DNA of 64,000 bases, taken from NCBI GenBank assembly GCA_016785225.1, contig JAFBJZ010000877.1, forward strand, positions 932,896 to 996,895, read 5' to 3'. The stretch is from Psettodes erumei. Its lineage: Eukaryota; Chordata; Actinopteri; Pleuronectiformes; Psettodidae. The notes below the pieces were generated by a model. It was not told the DNA's origin, made no database searches, and saw only the letters and a list, made by a program, of their open reading frames with translations. Both the position numbers and the translations under genes were made by a program. Within the stretch, counting starts at the first letter, position 1; each line of letters starts with the position of its first letter. Shown here piece by piece: positions 39,414 through 49,654 of the stretch.

Positions 39414-39869
39414 GTAAAGGACAGATGGCCTTGTGTTTCTGTCTTCCTACCAGACATGGTAGGATGTAGGGAGTTGTCAGTGCTCCACCACAGCACCACC
39501 CATATCCTCCCACAGTCATGTAAAATAGCATAGGGCACAGAGAGTAATCTCAAATGGAACTCAATCAGAGAAACAAAAATCGTGGAATAATAAGGGGAAT
39601 GTTTTGAGTCAGGCATGAAAGGAAAAAATAGATGGAGAATGTTGAGATGAATTCGTAAGTGTTAATAAGAGGAGAGCCAGGTTATGAGAAACTTGAGTGA
39701 GGAGAGGAGAGGAGGTGGGTGAGCTTTAGAAAATACAGAGTAAGCGACCGCAGATGAGAAAGAGAAAGCAGACACACAGCTTGTATGTCAATGCTTTTTT
39801 TCTGACAACCCTGTCCACTCATGTGCTGGTACAAATTCAGCCCTGTTCATCTGAGACAGACAGCCTGCT

Positions 39870-39927
<58 letters not shown>

Positions 39928-40275
39928 CGAGAGAGAGAGAGAGACAAAGAGAGTGAGAGGGAGAGCAAGAGCGCTGTTTTTCACTATACATTAACAAAGT
40001 CAATCACCACAGTGTTGGTTTCCATCCTGAAACCAAACTTTTTTTTCCTTACTTGTGCCCACTGGTGACACTTCTAGCTCCAGGATAACTGAAGAGGAAA
40101 TATTGGGCTACTTTTTGAAATGAGAGTTATCAATTTTATTTTATTTTTATGGGAACAATTCCTTGTGGCAGAAAAATTGTTGCAAGTATGTGGTTTTAAT
40201 AAAATTAAAAGGCAAAGAGGATTGTGGGACATCAGTGGCAGATTTAATTGATATTCATGAAATTCTCTCTCTTGA

Positions 40276-40332
<57 letters not shown>

Positions 40333-41680
40333 TTGTGAGCAGTTGGGGACAATGATAAAGACCCTGGGGATACCAGATGTGGTGGCCTGTAGCCTTAACT
40401 TCAGTTAAATGAGGAAGAACCATACCATAAATCACCACTCACACACACGCACACACACAGCTCTTGTTTTAATTAGATATCGACCACCAGTGAAAGAGAG
40501 GAAGTATGCCCTAGTTGTTCTGGCTATGATGTTTTGGTTTGATGTGGCTGACTGGTATAATTTACAAATATATATTTATATTTTATTTTTATATATAAAT
40601 AATACCATGGCTAAAAAATACACTAATCTGCCACAAGAGTTACAGGTTACACCTTGATCTGTGGAAAATAATTCTTTCAGTATAGAGATAACATTAAATT
40701 GAGAAAATACCAAATTGATAAAAATGCCGTATTTGGTTTATCCATTCATAATTTCTTACATGTTCATTTTCATTGGATAAGACCTCACCAGTTTAGCATT
40801 GAGCATTATCGACATGTGGTAAGCAACACAAACAGCTGATTACAACACAAACAACTTAACCTTTGCTACATAATGACACCGCCACATTGAGTGAAAACAT
40901 ACAGCAAGCTAAAGCTAACAGAGTGGGGCTCAGCTGGCACATACAGGGTCAAGACAGAGTTGGGGGTCAAGAAAGGACTGAGAGAGAGGTTGATGGCCCT
41001 CGAGGGCCAACACACACACTCTGTCACTTTAATGGAAACACAATGTAGTTGCATGTAAACACACTCCCTCCTCGACAGCAGACAAGCATGTAGACACAAC
41101 AGAAGAGAGAGCATAAGACAGATGCTGCAGTAAACAAGAACAAATGCACAACAGCACAGGCACAGGCAGGAAAGCAGTCATAGACATTAAAATACACAAC
41201 AGAGTGAGAGAAACTCACATTCTGAGTAAAAGACTCAACTGTTGGCACATAGGGTCTTTGAGGTTGGGAGGGGATAACAGTGTGTCCTCACACATGTTTT
41301 ATGTGTGACTTTTACTTTAATCACCTCATAGATTCAGCCAACTCAACATGCAAGGAAACTGTTGATTTTTTTCAATGATGAGCATTGAAGTGCATTTTAA
41401 TTTCCCCTCATATACCCGGTTCTTTCTCCACAGCTTGGAAGAGCAGCATAGATAAATGTGATGCCAATGTTTGACTCTAAAAACTATAGGCCTCCTGGGG
41501 CCGGCTGAGGGACTTTGAGAGACTGTGTCCTTGTCTGTGTGTGTCTATGTGCGCACACAGTAGCAGTGGTAAAATAATGTTATTAAACAAAGTTAATTAC
41601 AGAGATGGAGGTCACCCTGCCAAGACACACTTGCCAAAGATAGGAACTATGGAGGTGGAGGTGCCTTAAATCAGGTGTTT

Positions 41681-41735
<55 letters not shown>

Positions 41736-44700
41736 CGTGTGTATGTGTGCATGTGTTTGAAGAGGAAGGAAGTAACGTACTGTCCTTTAAAAGGGTGTAA
41801 CCTAGGTGGGGGAAATCTGTGTGCATGGGTCACAATTACATTCAAAATAGATGGTTCATTTAAAATGTATTCCATGAATTTAATCTTCTTTCATAATTAT
41901 CATTGTTAAAGTGCAAAGTGTTTCCTTTGTAATTGACAGTTGATTCAGAAACTAAAAGAAAAGAACCATGATCCTTGCTTTAATCAGTTTTTTCTCCTGC
42001 TGCTTGTGTGTTAGAGAGAGAAGAAAACAGTGTATATGCCTTTGTGAGCGTGGGTGGGTGTGTGTGTAATCACCTAGCTGCTTAGATGACTCTACAGTGT
42101 TTAATGACCCGGTGAGTCAGACGCTGTTATTACACCACCTTGCTGTGCTGTCATTATGGTTCATACACCTGGGAAGGCCACACATTAGGAAAAAGAAAAA
42201 ACTCCTTTTTGGTGCTAAATGTCAGTTCCAGCTTTTAAAATGTCCTTTCATTTTCACTTTCAATCACACACTCCTTTGAAAATGCACTCATCTGAAACAG
42301 TTGGGGTTATCCATGAGATTTTTGAATAATTTTAATGGCTGCCTGAAGGCTTATCAAACACACATAGCAAAGATTCGAAGGACTTTAAAAATCTGTAAAT
42401 GAACCACCGAAACATTTTCTCTCTTGTCTCGATGATGGTGCCCCTGTTGTGGACGATGGAGCGTATAGTGTTCACATACTGTAGCCCATACCTTAACTTT
42501 ATTTTGAACCTCATATCTGATTTTGTTACTTTATTTCTTCTTCTTCAAAGAGAGAGAGAGTCTGAAGGTAGCTGGGTAGAACAATACAACTGCATTAACG
42601 TGCAACATTATGAGGTTGAATGTGGCTTGGCTGAGCTTAGCAAGATGCAATTATACCAGAAATCACAAAGCCTTACTGTTCATTGGGCCCATTTTTGTGA
42701 ATTCAAATAAAGCATATAAAAAGAGAGGGGAGAAAGCAACAGATGAACATAGAGGGACAGTAGAAGGCCATTCATCAGCAGCTACATGTGTTCTCCTCAG
42801 TTCAGTCTCATATACTTAGCATTATTGTACCCAGGTTGGTGCAGTTGAGTGAAGGGAAGGAAAGAATCTACTGTGAAAAGATTTACGGAAGAGTGGATGG
42901 AGTGTATGCGGGGGATGGGGTCGGGGGTTGGGGGTTTTGAAAGGAAAAGAAAGAAAATGAGTAATAAAAAAGAGAGAGCAGGACAGAGTTTGTGTTTGGG
43001 TAATTTAATGGTCCAATAGGATTTCTCTATCTATTTTTTCTGTCTCTTGTACAAAAGCAGCAGTGAGAAGAAATGTCTTCTAGTTACGCTGTCTCTGAAT
43101 GTCCCTTAATTTAAACTTTTCAATGCTTGATTGAATCTTTTGTGCACGCGATGAAATGAAATCAAGGTATTAAAGACAGCAATTCCTTGTTTTGTGGCAG
43201 CCAGCGAATGCATTTGTTTCACATAAAATCACAGTGTGCATTGGTACAGTACGTGCAAACTATTCACAAATCTATGCTCTATTCACAAAGACCTATTTAT
43301 AATACACTCACATTAAATAGCAAGTAGCAAAGCAGCCTTTATGCCATACAAAGTGAATGTTTTCAGCGAACAAATGGTCACAGTTTGTACAAAAACTGTT
43401 TAAAATGGTCTTTTAGTCACAGTGTCTGCCAGTATGACCCTCTGAGGGACAAAACATATTCAAATTTCACCCTGAATGGTAAAAGCACAGAAAGCTGTGA
43501 CACATTTTCAAGCAAATAAATAAATTACTGTATCATTTAGTATTTTAGAAAATTTGCACTGATCATATCTATCCATTTATCCCATAAATGGTCTCCCGCC
43601 AGACTGGACAAATCTCATAGCTGAAAGAAACATTCTCGTGTGAAGTAGTTGTTCTGGAGCTTTGCATCATATCACATATTTGTCAGCAGATGGAGTTTGC
43701 TCAGTTACCATGGATGATAGATGCCTAAATTTTAATTGTCTTCTGAGTGCTTTGAATCTAATATTGTGGATCACAGAATTTGGATCTTGTACAGTGAAAG
43801 AAAAAAAGTTAATGATTAACAGAGACTATAATTCTACTCCTGTTTTGATCTTTACAACTTTATTGTTCACCATCACCACTCTCAATGTGTTATTTAAACA
43901 ATCTGCTGGACATGCATAAAAGCAACTGTTTGCTAACAGGACGGCCATATATCCCAAAAAGGGATATTTCAGTATTTGAATCAGTTGCCTACAAGTAGAC
44001 CAAAAAAATCCCAAATTTAAATTTTATATTACTGATCTATACGCAACAGTAAATTTTAAATGTACACATATTGAATGTTTCTTTAAATTGCCCGTACAAT
44101 ATGACCCTTATTGTTGCTGCTGATAATTTATAGTTTGGCTTTTCTTTTTAATAGCATTAAAAATGGTGGTTGTATTATTGAAGAGTGGGTGATCGCTACT
44201 GTATATTTCTAATTGAGGGGATGTGTTAGTTTTTTAGACGTTGTACATGAATCATACATGAATGCCCCAATCGGTTTAAAAATAAAAACACCTGTGACCT
44301 TTCTAATCACTTACAGGCTCCCTGGCGGTATCTGTCACTGATATGACGGCTCCAGTGGTTGGATCATCCGGGGGAGTCTACGCTCTGGTCTCAGCACACT
44401 TGGCTAATGTTGTAATGGTAGGTTTTTGTGTGTGCGAATGTTGTGTGTGTATGATTATCACATCACTCAGTTGTCCTGTCACTACTGAGCATTGCTGCAT
44501 CATCAGAGCAGTCTGTTTTGGGGCCCAGCAGGTGCTTCCCTATCTACAGATGCCATACATTCCTCAGTTTTTTTAAACCCCTTTGCCCCCAAAGATCAGA
44601 AAATGTGTGAGCATGTGCACATGTTTATGTGACAGCATGGGAGGATATCCCATCCCTGTGCTCTCTGCTGTCCTTTGACATCTGTGCCTGCTCTGTTTGG

Positions 44701-46002
44701 TCTACTCTTCCTCTGTGGGTCAACACACACACACACACACACACACACAAATTTGGCAAGCAGCAGCCAAGGTGAACCTCTATTATGTGTCACAAGGTGC
44801 TCATTGTGTACTCAGCCAGGTCCTCCATAATATTCTTGGGGTCAGAATGGAGAAGTTTGTCTTCGTCCTTTCAAATGAAATCTTGTTATCTAACACAGAC
44901 AGAGGTTCAGAGTGTCTCTGGGGCTTTCAAAATTGATTTAAATTGTGACAGAGGGTGAGATCTTGTGTCATGTCAGCATGCGTGGGTCTAAGGAGGACTT
45001 GACCTTCCAGCACAGTTTGTTCTATCTTTATCATTAGAAGTTCAAAATATCCTTATTAATTCTCCATCCTCTCTTTCTCTCTGTTTTTGTAGAACTGGTC
45101 GGGAATGAAATGTCAGTTTAAATTATTCCGGATGGCCATGGCTCTGGTGTGCAGTAAGTCTGGATAAATATCATCAAGTGATTGTCATCATTAACAAATT
45201 GCATGAGAAGACCAAAGCAACAATGTGTTTGTAGATTTCTCAAAAGTTTCAGATTGCCCTTCTTTGTGGCTTTCAGCCCGAGCCAATTTGCTACTGCTGA
45301 AGATGTACATTTTAAAATCTCTCATCTTATTCTTTTTAAAAATTGCATTAATTTATTATTTCTTTTATTAAGGGCTCAGTCATTTTTTGAGGCAGCTAGT
45401 ACTTTTGTTTTTAGCAAATGTCATTTGTCCCAAGTCATGTTTGCTCTTAGCCCTTGGCTTGTTGAGAGTAGATGGGGAAGTGACCTAGGCATTCCAAATC
45501 TTCATAATAATAAAAAATTGAAAAATATAAATATATGTGTTTTTTTTATTGGCACAAATGTACCACCTGTGGTAATTATTGTAAACTTTGTCCAAGAGTA
45601 GTTGCATGGATTTAAAGTTAATTCAGGTCAAGAAGTAAGATACATATACATATAATGCATAAATGCATACATACATATAATGTGTGCTAAAGGTTTGTCA
45701 ATACGTTTTCTCTATTCTCTCTGCTCACAGTGAGTGTGGAGTTTGGCCGGGCAGTGTGGTTGCGGTTCTACCCTCCGGCTTTTCCTCCATGCCCCAACCC
45801 CAGCTTTGTAGCTCACCTGGGAGGGGTGATGGTCGGTCTGACACTGGGTGTGGTGGTCCTGCAGAACTATGAGCAGCGACTTCAGGAGCAGTCCCTGTTT
45901 TGGATCTTTTTCTGTGTCTATACCTTGTTTGTGCTTTGCGCTGTCTTCTGGAACATTTTCGCCTACAGCTTGCTTGATGTGCGACTGCCACCGCCACCGT
46001 GA
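1344..46002 (+). CDS. rhbdl3: Rhomboid-like protein 3 (EF-hand-containing intramembrane serine protease homologue), 9 coding exons, complete
   Basis: Joining 1344-1484, 2125-2148, 27584-27742, 34044-34268, 34737-34885, 39241-39353, 44317-44417, 45093-45153 and 45731-46002 gives one 414-aa frame with consistent phases and GT-AG borders. Residues 1-47 are an acidic cytosolic tail. EF-hand-like loops start at D57 and D93. About seven hydrophobic segments run from residue ~172 to ~405. The rhomboid signature is present: H236/N240 in HLSLN, nucleophile S288 in GSSG and H353 in AHLGG. Rhomboids cleave transmembrane substrates within the bilayer. Vertebrate RHBDL3 is a mainly neural family member whose substrates are poorly known, so catalysis here is inferred from intact residues. 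The remembered human protein is about 404 aa. The start was chosen because the next 47 codons end in APED before the donor, as in mammals. The identification is very secure; exact membrane topology is inferred. Confidence 0.96.
1493..1576. repeat. (CA)n microsatellite directly behind the rhbdl3 exon 1 donor
   Basis: Pure AC from 1493 to 1568 (38 units), one GC interruption, then three more units. It starts 9 nt downstream of exon 1. Length is likely to vary between individuals. Confidence 0.97.
1577..2124 (+). other. rhbdl3 intron 1 (remainder), non-coding
   Basis: Intron 1 runs 1485-2124 (640 nt). Apart from the CA repeat it is AT-rich unique sequence, with a pyrimidine-rich run from about 2030 leading to the CTCAG acceptor at 2120-2124. 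No other feature is seen. Confidence 0.85.
2125..2148 (+). CDS. rhbdl3: rhbdl3 coding exon 2 (24-nt microexon)
   Basis: Eight codons encode QWKSLFDK, between a CTCAG acceptor and a GTATGT donor. It is in phase with both neighbours. The octapeptide matches the conserved stretch between APED and the first EF-hand of RHBDL3 (HWKVLFDQ in the remembered human protein). It forms the helix entering EF-hand 1. It is too short for ORF-based gene finding. Confidence 0.92.
3020..3054. repeat. (CA)17 microsatellite
   Basis: Uninterrupted CA dinucleotides in rhbdl3 intron 2. Confidence 0.95.
9154..9214. repeat. (GT)n microsatellite
   Basis: About 30 TG units with one GCGC interruption near 9197-9200, in rhbdl3 intron 2. 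Confidence 0.95.
9390..9426. repeat. (CA)n microsatellite
   Basis: About 18 CA units, 175 bp downstream of the opposite-phase GT tract at 9154-9214. The two tracts could pair as an inverted repeat in RNA. Confidence 0.95.
20254..20284. repeat. (GA)n microsatellite
   Basis: About 15 GA units in rhbdl3 intron 2. A second GT/GA compound tract follows at 20401-20439. Confidence 0.95.
20401..20439. repeat. Compound (GT)n(GA)n microsatellite
   Basis: Six GT units run directly into about 13 GA units. Confidence 0.93.
21935..21979. repeat. (TG)n tract ending in a 12-G run
   Basis: About 17 TG units run straight into twelve consecutive G residues (21968-21979). This is a hypermutable compound repeat in rhbdl3 intron 2. 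Confidence 0.95.
23795..23820. repeat. (TG)13 microsatellite
   Basis: Thirteen uninterrupted TG units in rhbdl3 intron 2. Confidence 0.93.
25278..25301. repeat. (CTT)8 trinucleotide repeat
   Basis: Eight CTT units in rhbdl3 intron 2, giving GAA on the other strand. Confidence 0.9.
26533..26588. repeat. Perfect tandem duplication of a 28-mer, each copy with a 16-bp palindrome
   Basis: Positions 26533-26560 and 26561-26588 are identical. Each contains TACATTTGCAAATGTA (26541-26556 and 26569-26584), which equals its own reverse complement. Short CA tracts flank the pair, so slippage may have produced the duplication. Confidence 0.95.
27584..27742 (+). CDS. rhbdl3: rhbdl3 coding exon 3 (EF-hand pair)
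   Basis: Codes residues 56-108 (53 codons, phase 0) between a TTTGCAG acceptor and a GTGAGA donor. Loop 1 starts at D57 (D-P-E-N-S-G-F-I) but has Arg at position 12. Loop 2 starts at D93 (D-G-N-A-D-G-K-I) and ends with D104, close to canonical. LDPHK and VLLALAD between them are shared with mammalian RHBDL3. Exon 3 thus supplies a cytosolic calcium-binding-like module; real calcium binding is an inference, stronger for loop 2. Confidence 0.96.
28684..28719 (+). other. G-quadruplex-prone G-tract cluster
   Basis: Runs of three to four G are separated mainly by one to two bases, on the sense strand of rhbdl3 intron 3. This meets the usual G3+N1-7 pattern. Confidence 0.7.
29289..29860 (+). mobile_element. 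Truncated Tc1/mariner-like transposon, 5' part
   Basis: It begins TACAGTGGCTATAAAAAG, the kind of terminal repeat seen in one teleost Tc1-like group, followed by AT-rich subterminal sequence. Near 29725-29784 the + strand reads GYKRIWKALNVPWSPVKTVT, which matches the second helix-turn-helix part of Tc1 transposases (K.I..ALNVP.STV). Stops and deletions break the frame. Similarity fades after about 29830, and neither a DDE domain nor a right end is seen. It is a dead fragment; the right border is approximate. Confidence 0.75.
33290..33345. repeat. Possible terminal piece of a dispersed fish repeat
   Basis: The run GTTGATCGACTAATCGATCA followed by ACTAATCACTGCAGCTCTA resembles the end of a short dispersed repeat common in fish genomes, in which alternating ATCGA/ACTAAT steps end in GCAGCTCTA. 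A shorter, reversed look-alike (GTGCTGCAACAATTAGTTTA) sits near 29175. Family and borders are uncertain. Confidence 0.35.
33948..34040 (+). promoter_or_regulatory. Extended polypyrimidine tract before rhbdl3 exon 4
   Basis: About 90 nt of almost unbroken C/T (CCCTCCC, CTTTCTCC and similar) leads to the CAG acceptor at 34041-34043. It is far longer than a normal 3' splice-site tract and would be a strong U2AF/PTB-type binding region. It also gives a spurious Glu/Gly/Lys-rich reading frame on the other strand. Confidence 0.6.
34044..34268 (+). CDS. rhbdl3: rhbdl3 coding exon 4
   Basis: Codes residues 109-183 (75 codons, phase 0) with a TCTCCAG acceptor and a GTGAAT donor. The MSNKRSNSF, VAYETLPRE and DRKWY segments are near-identical to mammalian RHBDL3. 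The basic juxtamembrane linker leads into the first transmembrane helix, beginning near L174. The exon happens to start with an ATG codon, which is internal in the full protein. Confidence 0.97.
34737..34885 (+). CDS. rhbdl3: rhbdl3 coding exon 5
   Basis: Starts at I184 and ends with two bases of the G233 codon, between a CCCCAG acceptor and a GTGAGT donor. It holds the rest of transmembrane segment 1 and the L1 loop. YHPQLRAQAWRY and FMHTG are the conserved rhomboid lead-in to the HxxxN motif. Confidence 0.96.
38872..38905. repeat. (CT)17 microsatellite
   Basis: Seventeen CT units in rhbdl3 intron 5. Confidence 0.94.
39190..39231. repeat. Perfect 42-bp (AAT)n/(ATT)n palindrome next to the exon 6 acceptor
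   Basis: 39190-39210 and 39211-39231 are exact reverse complements (AAC(AAT)n then (ATT)nGTT). The palindrome ends only 9 nt before exon 6 begins at 39241, so it covers the place where a branch point would normally lie. Confidence 0.95.
39241..39353 (+). CDS. rhbdl3: rhbdl3 coding exon 6
   Basis: Completes G233 and runs to the first base of the G271 codon, between a TTTTTACAG acceptor and a GTGAGC donor. It contains HLSLN (H236, N240: the oxyanion-side residues of rhomboids) and LLVGVPLEMVHG (248-256), which is conserved in RHBDL1-3. It covers transmembrane segments 2 and most of 3. Confidence 0.96.
39374..39406. repeat. (CA)n microsatellite 20 nt behind the rhbdl3 exon 6 donor
   Basis: About 16 CA units begin 20 nt after the exon 6 donor. 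Confidence 0.95.
39874..39944. repeat. Compound (TG)n(GA)n microsatellite
   Basis: About 19 TG units followed by about 17 GA units with one GC interruption. Confidence 0.95.
40278..40327. repeat. (TG)25 microsatellite
   Basis: About 25 TG units in rhbdl3 intron 6. Confidence 0.95.
41684..41729. repeat. (TG)n microsatellite
   Basis: About 23 TG units followed directly by GCGCGC, an alternating purine-pyrimidine run of Z-DNA-forming type. Confidence 0.95.
42910..42934 (+). other. Strong canonical G-quadruplex motif
   Basis: Four runs of G (5, 4, 5, 5) are separated by two-base loops AT, TC, TT. It is on the coding strand, so it would also form in rhbdl3 pre-mRNA (intron 6). Confidence 0.85.
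44317..44417 (+). CDS. rhbdl3: rhbdl3 coding exon 7 (catalytic serine)
   Basis: Completes G271 and ends at M304, phase 0, between a CTTACAG acceptor and a GTAGGT donor. It contains the rhomboid nucleophile motif G-S-S-G (S288) followed by GVYALVSAHLAN, practically identical to mammalian RHBDL3. It forms transmembrane segment 4. Confidence 0.97.
44418..45092 (+). other. rhbdl3 intron 7, non-coding, with (CA)n
   Basis: 675-nt intron. It contains a CA microsatellite at 44723-44749 and otherwise no feature. It ends with CTGTTTTTGTAG. Confidence 0.85.
45093..45153 (+). CDS. rhbdl3: rhbdl3 coding exon 8
   Basis: Codes N305-C324 plus the first base of M325, between a TTTGTAG acceptor and a GTAAGT donor. 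NWSGMKCQFKL is conserved across RHBDL1-3. It links transmembrane segment 4 to segment 5. Confidence 0.95.
45731..46002 (+). CDS. rhbdl3: rhbdl3 coding exon 9 (catalytic histidine and stop)
   Basis: Completes M325 and runs to the TGA at 46000-46002, after a GCTCACAG acceptor. It carries H353 (AHLGG), the second member of the rhomboid Ser-His dyad, in transmembrane segment 6. The last helix (about 380-405, FWNIFAYSLLD) and a short tail ending in four prolines, as in the mammalian protein, follow. Confidence 0.97.
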
Positions 46003-46600
46003 CTTGCTTATTAGAGGCAGACAAGACACTGTATCCCCTTTATCCCTCTATCAGTAGATGCCTGACCGCCTGGCTGGATGAGTCACCTCACCCATGATAT
46101 AATGAGCTTCACCGTGGGGGGGATCAGAGTTGTCGAGCAGCCTCCTTCCTCCTAGATCCAAGGATACCAGAATTGCAGCAGCCCTCTTTCTCAGTCTCGC
46201 CATTCATTTTTCAACCCACATGCTCTCTTTTTGACGTCAAGCCTTACCATCATTCCCACTTATCATACAAGTTAAGTTCTACCTGCTCTTTGTCTTCATC
46301 TCTGCTTGACCGTTGTCTCAAGAGTATCAGCCATTGGGACTTTTGTTGACAACACTGTGTTGACAAATGAGAAGCCTTGGATCTAATGCAACAGGAACAA
46401 GCAGAAACAGTCCTGTCCAGATGGCTTAGCCTTCTCTGCCTACCCCTTCTCAATCCAATGGTGCCTACTCATGGAGACATCAGCCCGAAGAAAGTATTTC
46501 TGCACAGTTGCCTCTTGTGTAGGGTAACAGTGATAACAACCCTGCAGTATAAACCATTTTCTGACTAAATGAGTTCCTGGAAATCTGCTATCTACCTGTG
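46003..46600 (+). other. rhbdl3: Likely rhbdl3 3' UTR
   Basis: Sequence after the TGA is non-coding and less AT-rich than what follows. I found no AATAAA before 48 kb; ATTAAA variants occur near 46771 and 47799. The 3' end is therefore undetermined and could extend further. Confidence 0.4.
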
Positions 46601-46749
46601 ATCTTTACATTTACATTAGTAAAGGAAGAATGAAGAAATATGAGAATTTACACTTAGTTGGTCTTTTGCATACATTGCAAGTAGTTCAATAGCAAAAACA
46701 TGAAACATACATAAAACTGAGCATCCTCAAGTTTCACAGTAGAGTGGAA

Positions 46750-46975
46750 TATACACCAATTAACCATAACATTAAAACTGATAACTGCTTTGAATGTTGT
46801 GGTAGATTGGTATATTTTTGACTTATCCAAACCATGAAGCCATGGAAAATAATTGAAACAAAAAAAAATTTAAAATCACATCACTGATGGTTCAAAATTA
46901 ACTCTTTAACAACAGGCCATGGATATACAACGATCAGCCACAACAACAAACCAGTAATTGGCTAATCAGTGTGTA
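46750..46975. mobile_element. Possible remnants of a dispersed fish DNA repeat
   Basis: ATACACCAATTAACCATAAC at about 46750 and ATACAACGATCAGCCACAAC at about 46924 resemble the ATACACtGATCAGCCAcAACAtt ends of a repeat common in fish genomes. They lie in the same orientation about 170 bp apart. No coding potential remains. Based on remembered similarity only. Confidence 0.35.
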
Positions 46976-48361
46976 GGATACAGCAAATTTCAAAAGTTTT
47001 GAATTAACCTTTGAAGGAATATGTAGGTTGCTATTCTGTGTTGCCTTCAGCATTTGGCACTTCCCATGTGACGGATTAATTTGTGTCCAGTGCTATTTCA
47101 AAGTCAATATTTTGGCTTTGACATTTTTTGTATAAAGAGTGCCCCAATTGTACCATTGTGTGTACAGATAAAAAAAAAAGAAGCAGAAGTGCCATTCAGC
47201 TTTTAAGCTTTCAAAAATGATGCCAAAATACTGCTACAAGCACCAGTGGAAAAGCACATCCCCTGATGAATATTGCTTTTGTGAGCAAAAAATGATTTAA
47301 TTTTAGTTTGTAGAGCATCAGTCGAATGTAAAAGAAGTTTTTCATGATCTCTACAGAATTTCTCACACCCTTCGAAATGCCCAGAGGTGCATCACTGTCT
47401 CGTCGTTTTGTTATCTGCAGTGATGGTTTTGCGAACGTTGCAAAGAAGTGACAGAAGTTTATTTATTTATTGGTGAAGTGGTGAATTTAGGAAAGTAGTA
47501 TTAGGCTGATGAAAACATTCACCAAATGACCCGACAGCTGGGCCTTTCTGAATAACTCACATCTGACCTCAACTACATCCAGGCTGGGGTCATTTCACTC
47601 TCAGATCAGGAGGCAGTGGGGGAGAGGAGCAAATCAATGCTCTCTCATTAGTTCCTGTCACAACTTAAATTGTTAATTGATCGAACTGGGAGAGAAAGCG
47701 AGCCTAGCCCTCAGCTGTAATTCTGAAATTGTACTGTTACTGTACTTTAACCTCTTGTTACATCAGTAACTGCTTCGCACAAACATAATTATAATGTAAT
47801 TAAATACAGATTAATATTTTAACATACATTTGCTGTTGATTTTACTTTTTACTTACGTGATAATAGTATGTTCTGTAAATTGTTTGGTGGGTCTGCATTG
47901 TGATATGTGAGCTATACCATGTATGTATCCTATTTAAAAAAAACTCATTATACAGATGGTCTGGGATTGTATATAATAAGGGCTATGACACAAAATGGTT
48001 GAGTGGTAAATCACTGACAACAACATTGTGCATATTTTTGTAGATTTGGAATGTACATACTGGAGTACATTAAACAGTTTTATACAGAAACAGCACATGT
48101 CTCCCACTTTTATCAGTGTCTCTGGTTCACAAGTGCTTTAATGAATCTTCCAGGTTTACAGACAATGCTATTTTTCCACATAATGCAATGGATAATTAGG
48201 GAGAGAGAAATACAGTGTGCCAAGTGTTTCTGCTGTATTTCTTGTGGCTGTGTGGACATACATGTGAATGAAGGATTCTGATCTTTTAAACCCAGTCTTC
48301 CTGACAAAAAACCTCAGTGTGTACTGAGGAATGGTCACAATGAGGTGTGTGCTCATAATCA

Positions 48362-48362
<1 letters not shown>

Positions 48363-48398
<36 letters not shown>
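48363..48398. repeat. (CA)18 microsatellite
   Basis: Eighteen CA units between rhbdl3 and znf207. Confidence 0.95.
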
Positions 48399-48399
<1 letters not shown>

Positions 48400-49039
48400 T
48401 ATATATTACGTTTATTTAATATCCAGGGAACATATCCAAGACTGGTGGTAAATCCAACTTGTAGAAATTTCCATTTCCAATTGATTTGGGTTCAACACAT
48501 TTTTGGATACTATGACCTGGATGAATGAGAATCTCCACAGATATCCAGGGAAAGGTGTTACAATCTGACTCCCAACCCCCCATTGTACAAAGAAACATGC
48601 TCAAAGTAAGCTGGTTTTCCACCTTGAAACTAGATTACTTCAAACTCGAAGGGCAGTGTTCAGAGAGAGCTCAGGGCCCCAGAGTTTAGAGCCTATGTGG
48701 AAAAATGCAAACATCAAAGTGATCAATGAAATGTGTGAGCATACAAAAAACAGCCATAAATCCTTTAAAGAAGGGACCCTTTAAGCTGCCACTGAATGTC
48801 TCCTCAGTCTTGCTGTTGAAACCTTATGGAGAGTAGTGGTTTTAAAGACATACAATGAAAAATTCATTAGGCAGCCATGGAAAGCAGCTTCAGTTGTGTT
48901 TCCCCATAAATCTGGCAGTATCAGAGATAATCATTCACCTGAATGTGAAAGAGAAGACATTAGGCACTTAAAGAAAGGAAGATCAGTCTGAATGTATTTG
49001 TAATGTCTGCATTTATGCTACCCACTGAGAGCCCACTGA

Positions 49040-49082
49040 GAGCTTACCCTTCAGTTCCTAACTGAAACTGAAGGGTAAGCTC
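49040..49082. repeat. Perfect 17-bp inverted repeat (hairpin)
   Basis: GAGCTTACCCTTCAGTT (49040-49056) is followed, after a 9-nt loop, by its exact reverse complement (49066-49082). It lies about 750 bp upstream of the znf207 start codon. There is no T-run after it and the stem is too short for a typical microRNA precursor. Confidence 0.9.
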
Positions 49083-49654
49083 AAACAATGAAAAGCAGCC
49101 CCAGTCCAAAAATAAAAAAAGACTGTAGACAGGGGTGTCTACCTGTTTCTTGCCATAATATTGAACAGAATACATAATCTTTCAAAAATCACAGATTGGA
49201 TACCAATCCATGATGCCGCGGCAGGTAACACGGTTTTCTATTTCTGCAGCGTGGTCTCCATCAAGTGGACACTAACAGAATGACAGGGTGCAATGGCGTG
49301 CATGAGAAGCTCCTGTCCACTGCCACTGTGCGTATGCTCGAGATTTAAGTCTAAAATAGAAGGTTAACCTTTGGTGAAATTGTGTCCCACGTAACAATAC
49401 CATTTCAAAGCCCGATGATAAATCATTTTAGATCATTCGATATAAATGCGCCAATTCAGTAAAAGAAAAGGAAAATAATTTAATACAGCTTATCGACAGG
49501 GCTAATAATCATAAAAAAGTTAAACTGACTGACTTTTGTGTCGTTAAGTAATCAGGGATGAAAAACAGAAAGCGTTTCAAAAGATATCGACATGACTTCT
49601 TTTGAACAATGGTAAACAATGATAATGTTCTGGTAATTGAGTCTTTCAGACCAG

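Larger units (their letters stand above)
39407..44316 (+). other. rhbdl3 intron 6 (remainder, about 4.9 kb), non-coding
   Basis: AT-rich sequence with GT/GA (39874-39944), GT (40278-40327, 41684-41729) and a strong G-quadruplex motif (42910-42934). Open frames here are short or come from the dinucleotide repeats. Confidence 0.8.
46601..49650. other. Intergenic region between rhbdl3 and znf207
   Basis: About 3 kb of AT-rich sequence with no recognisable exon on either strand. It includes possible transposon end fragments (46750-46980), a (CA)18 microsatellite (48363-48398) and a perfect hairpin (49040-49082). Confidence 0.75.

Noticed and set aside
49040..49082. microRNA precursor
   Set aside because: Stem of 17 bp with no extension on either side is too short for a typical precursor; kept only as a hairpin.
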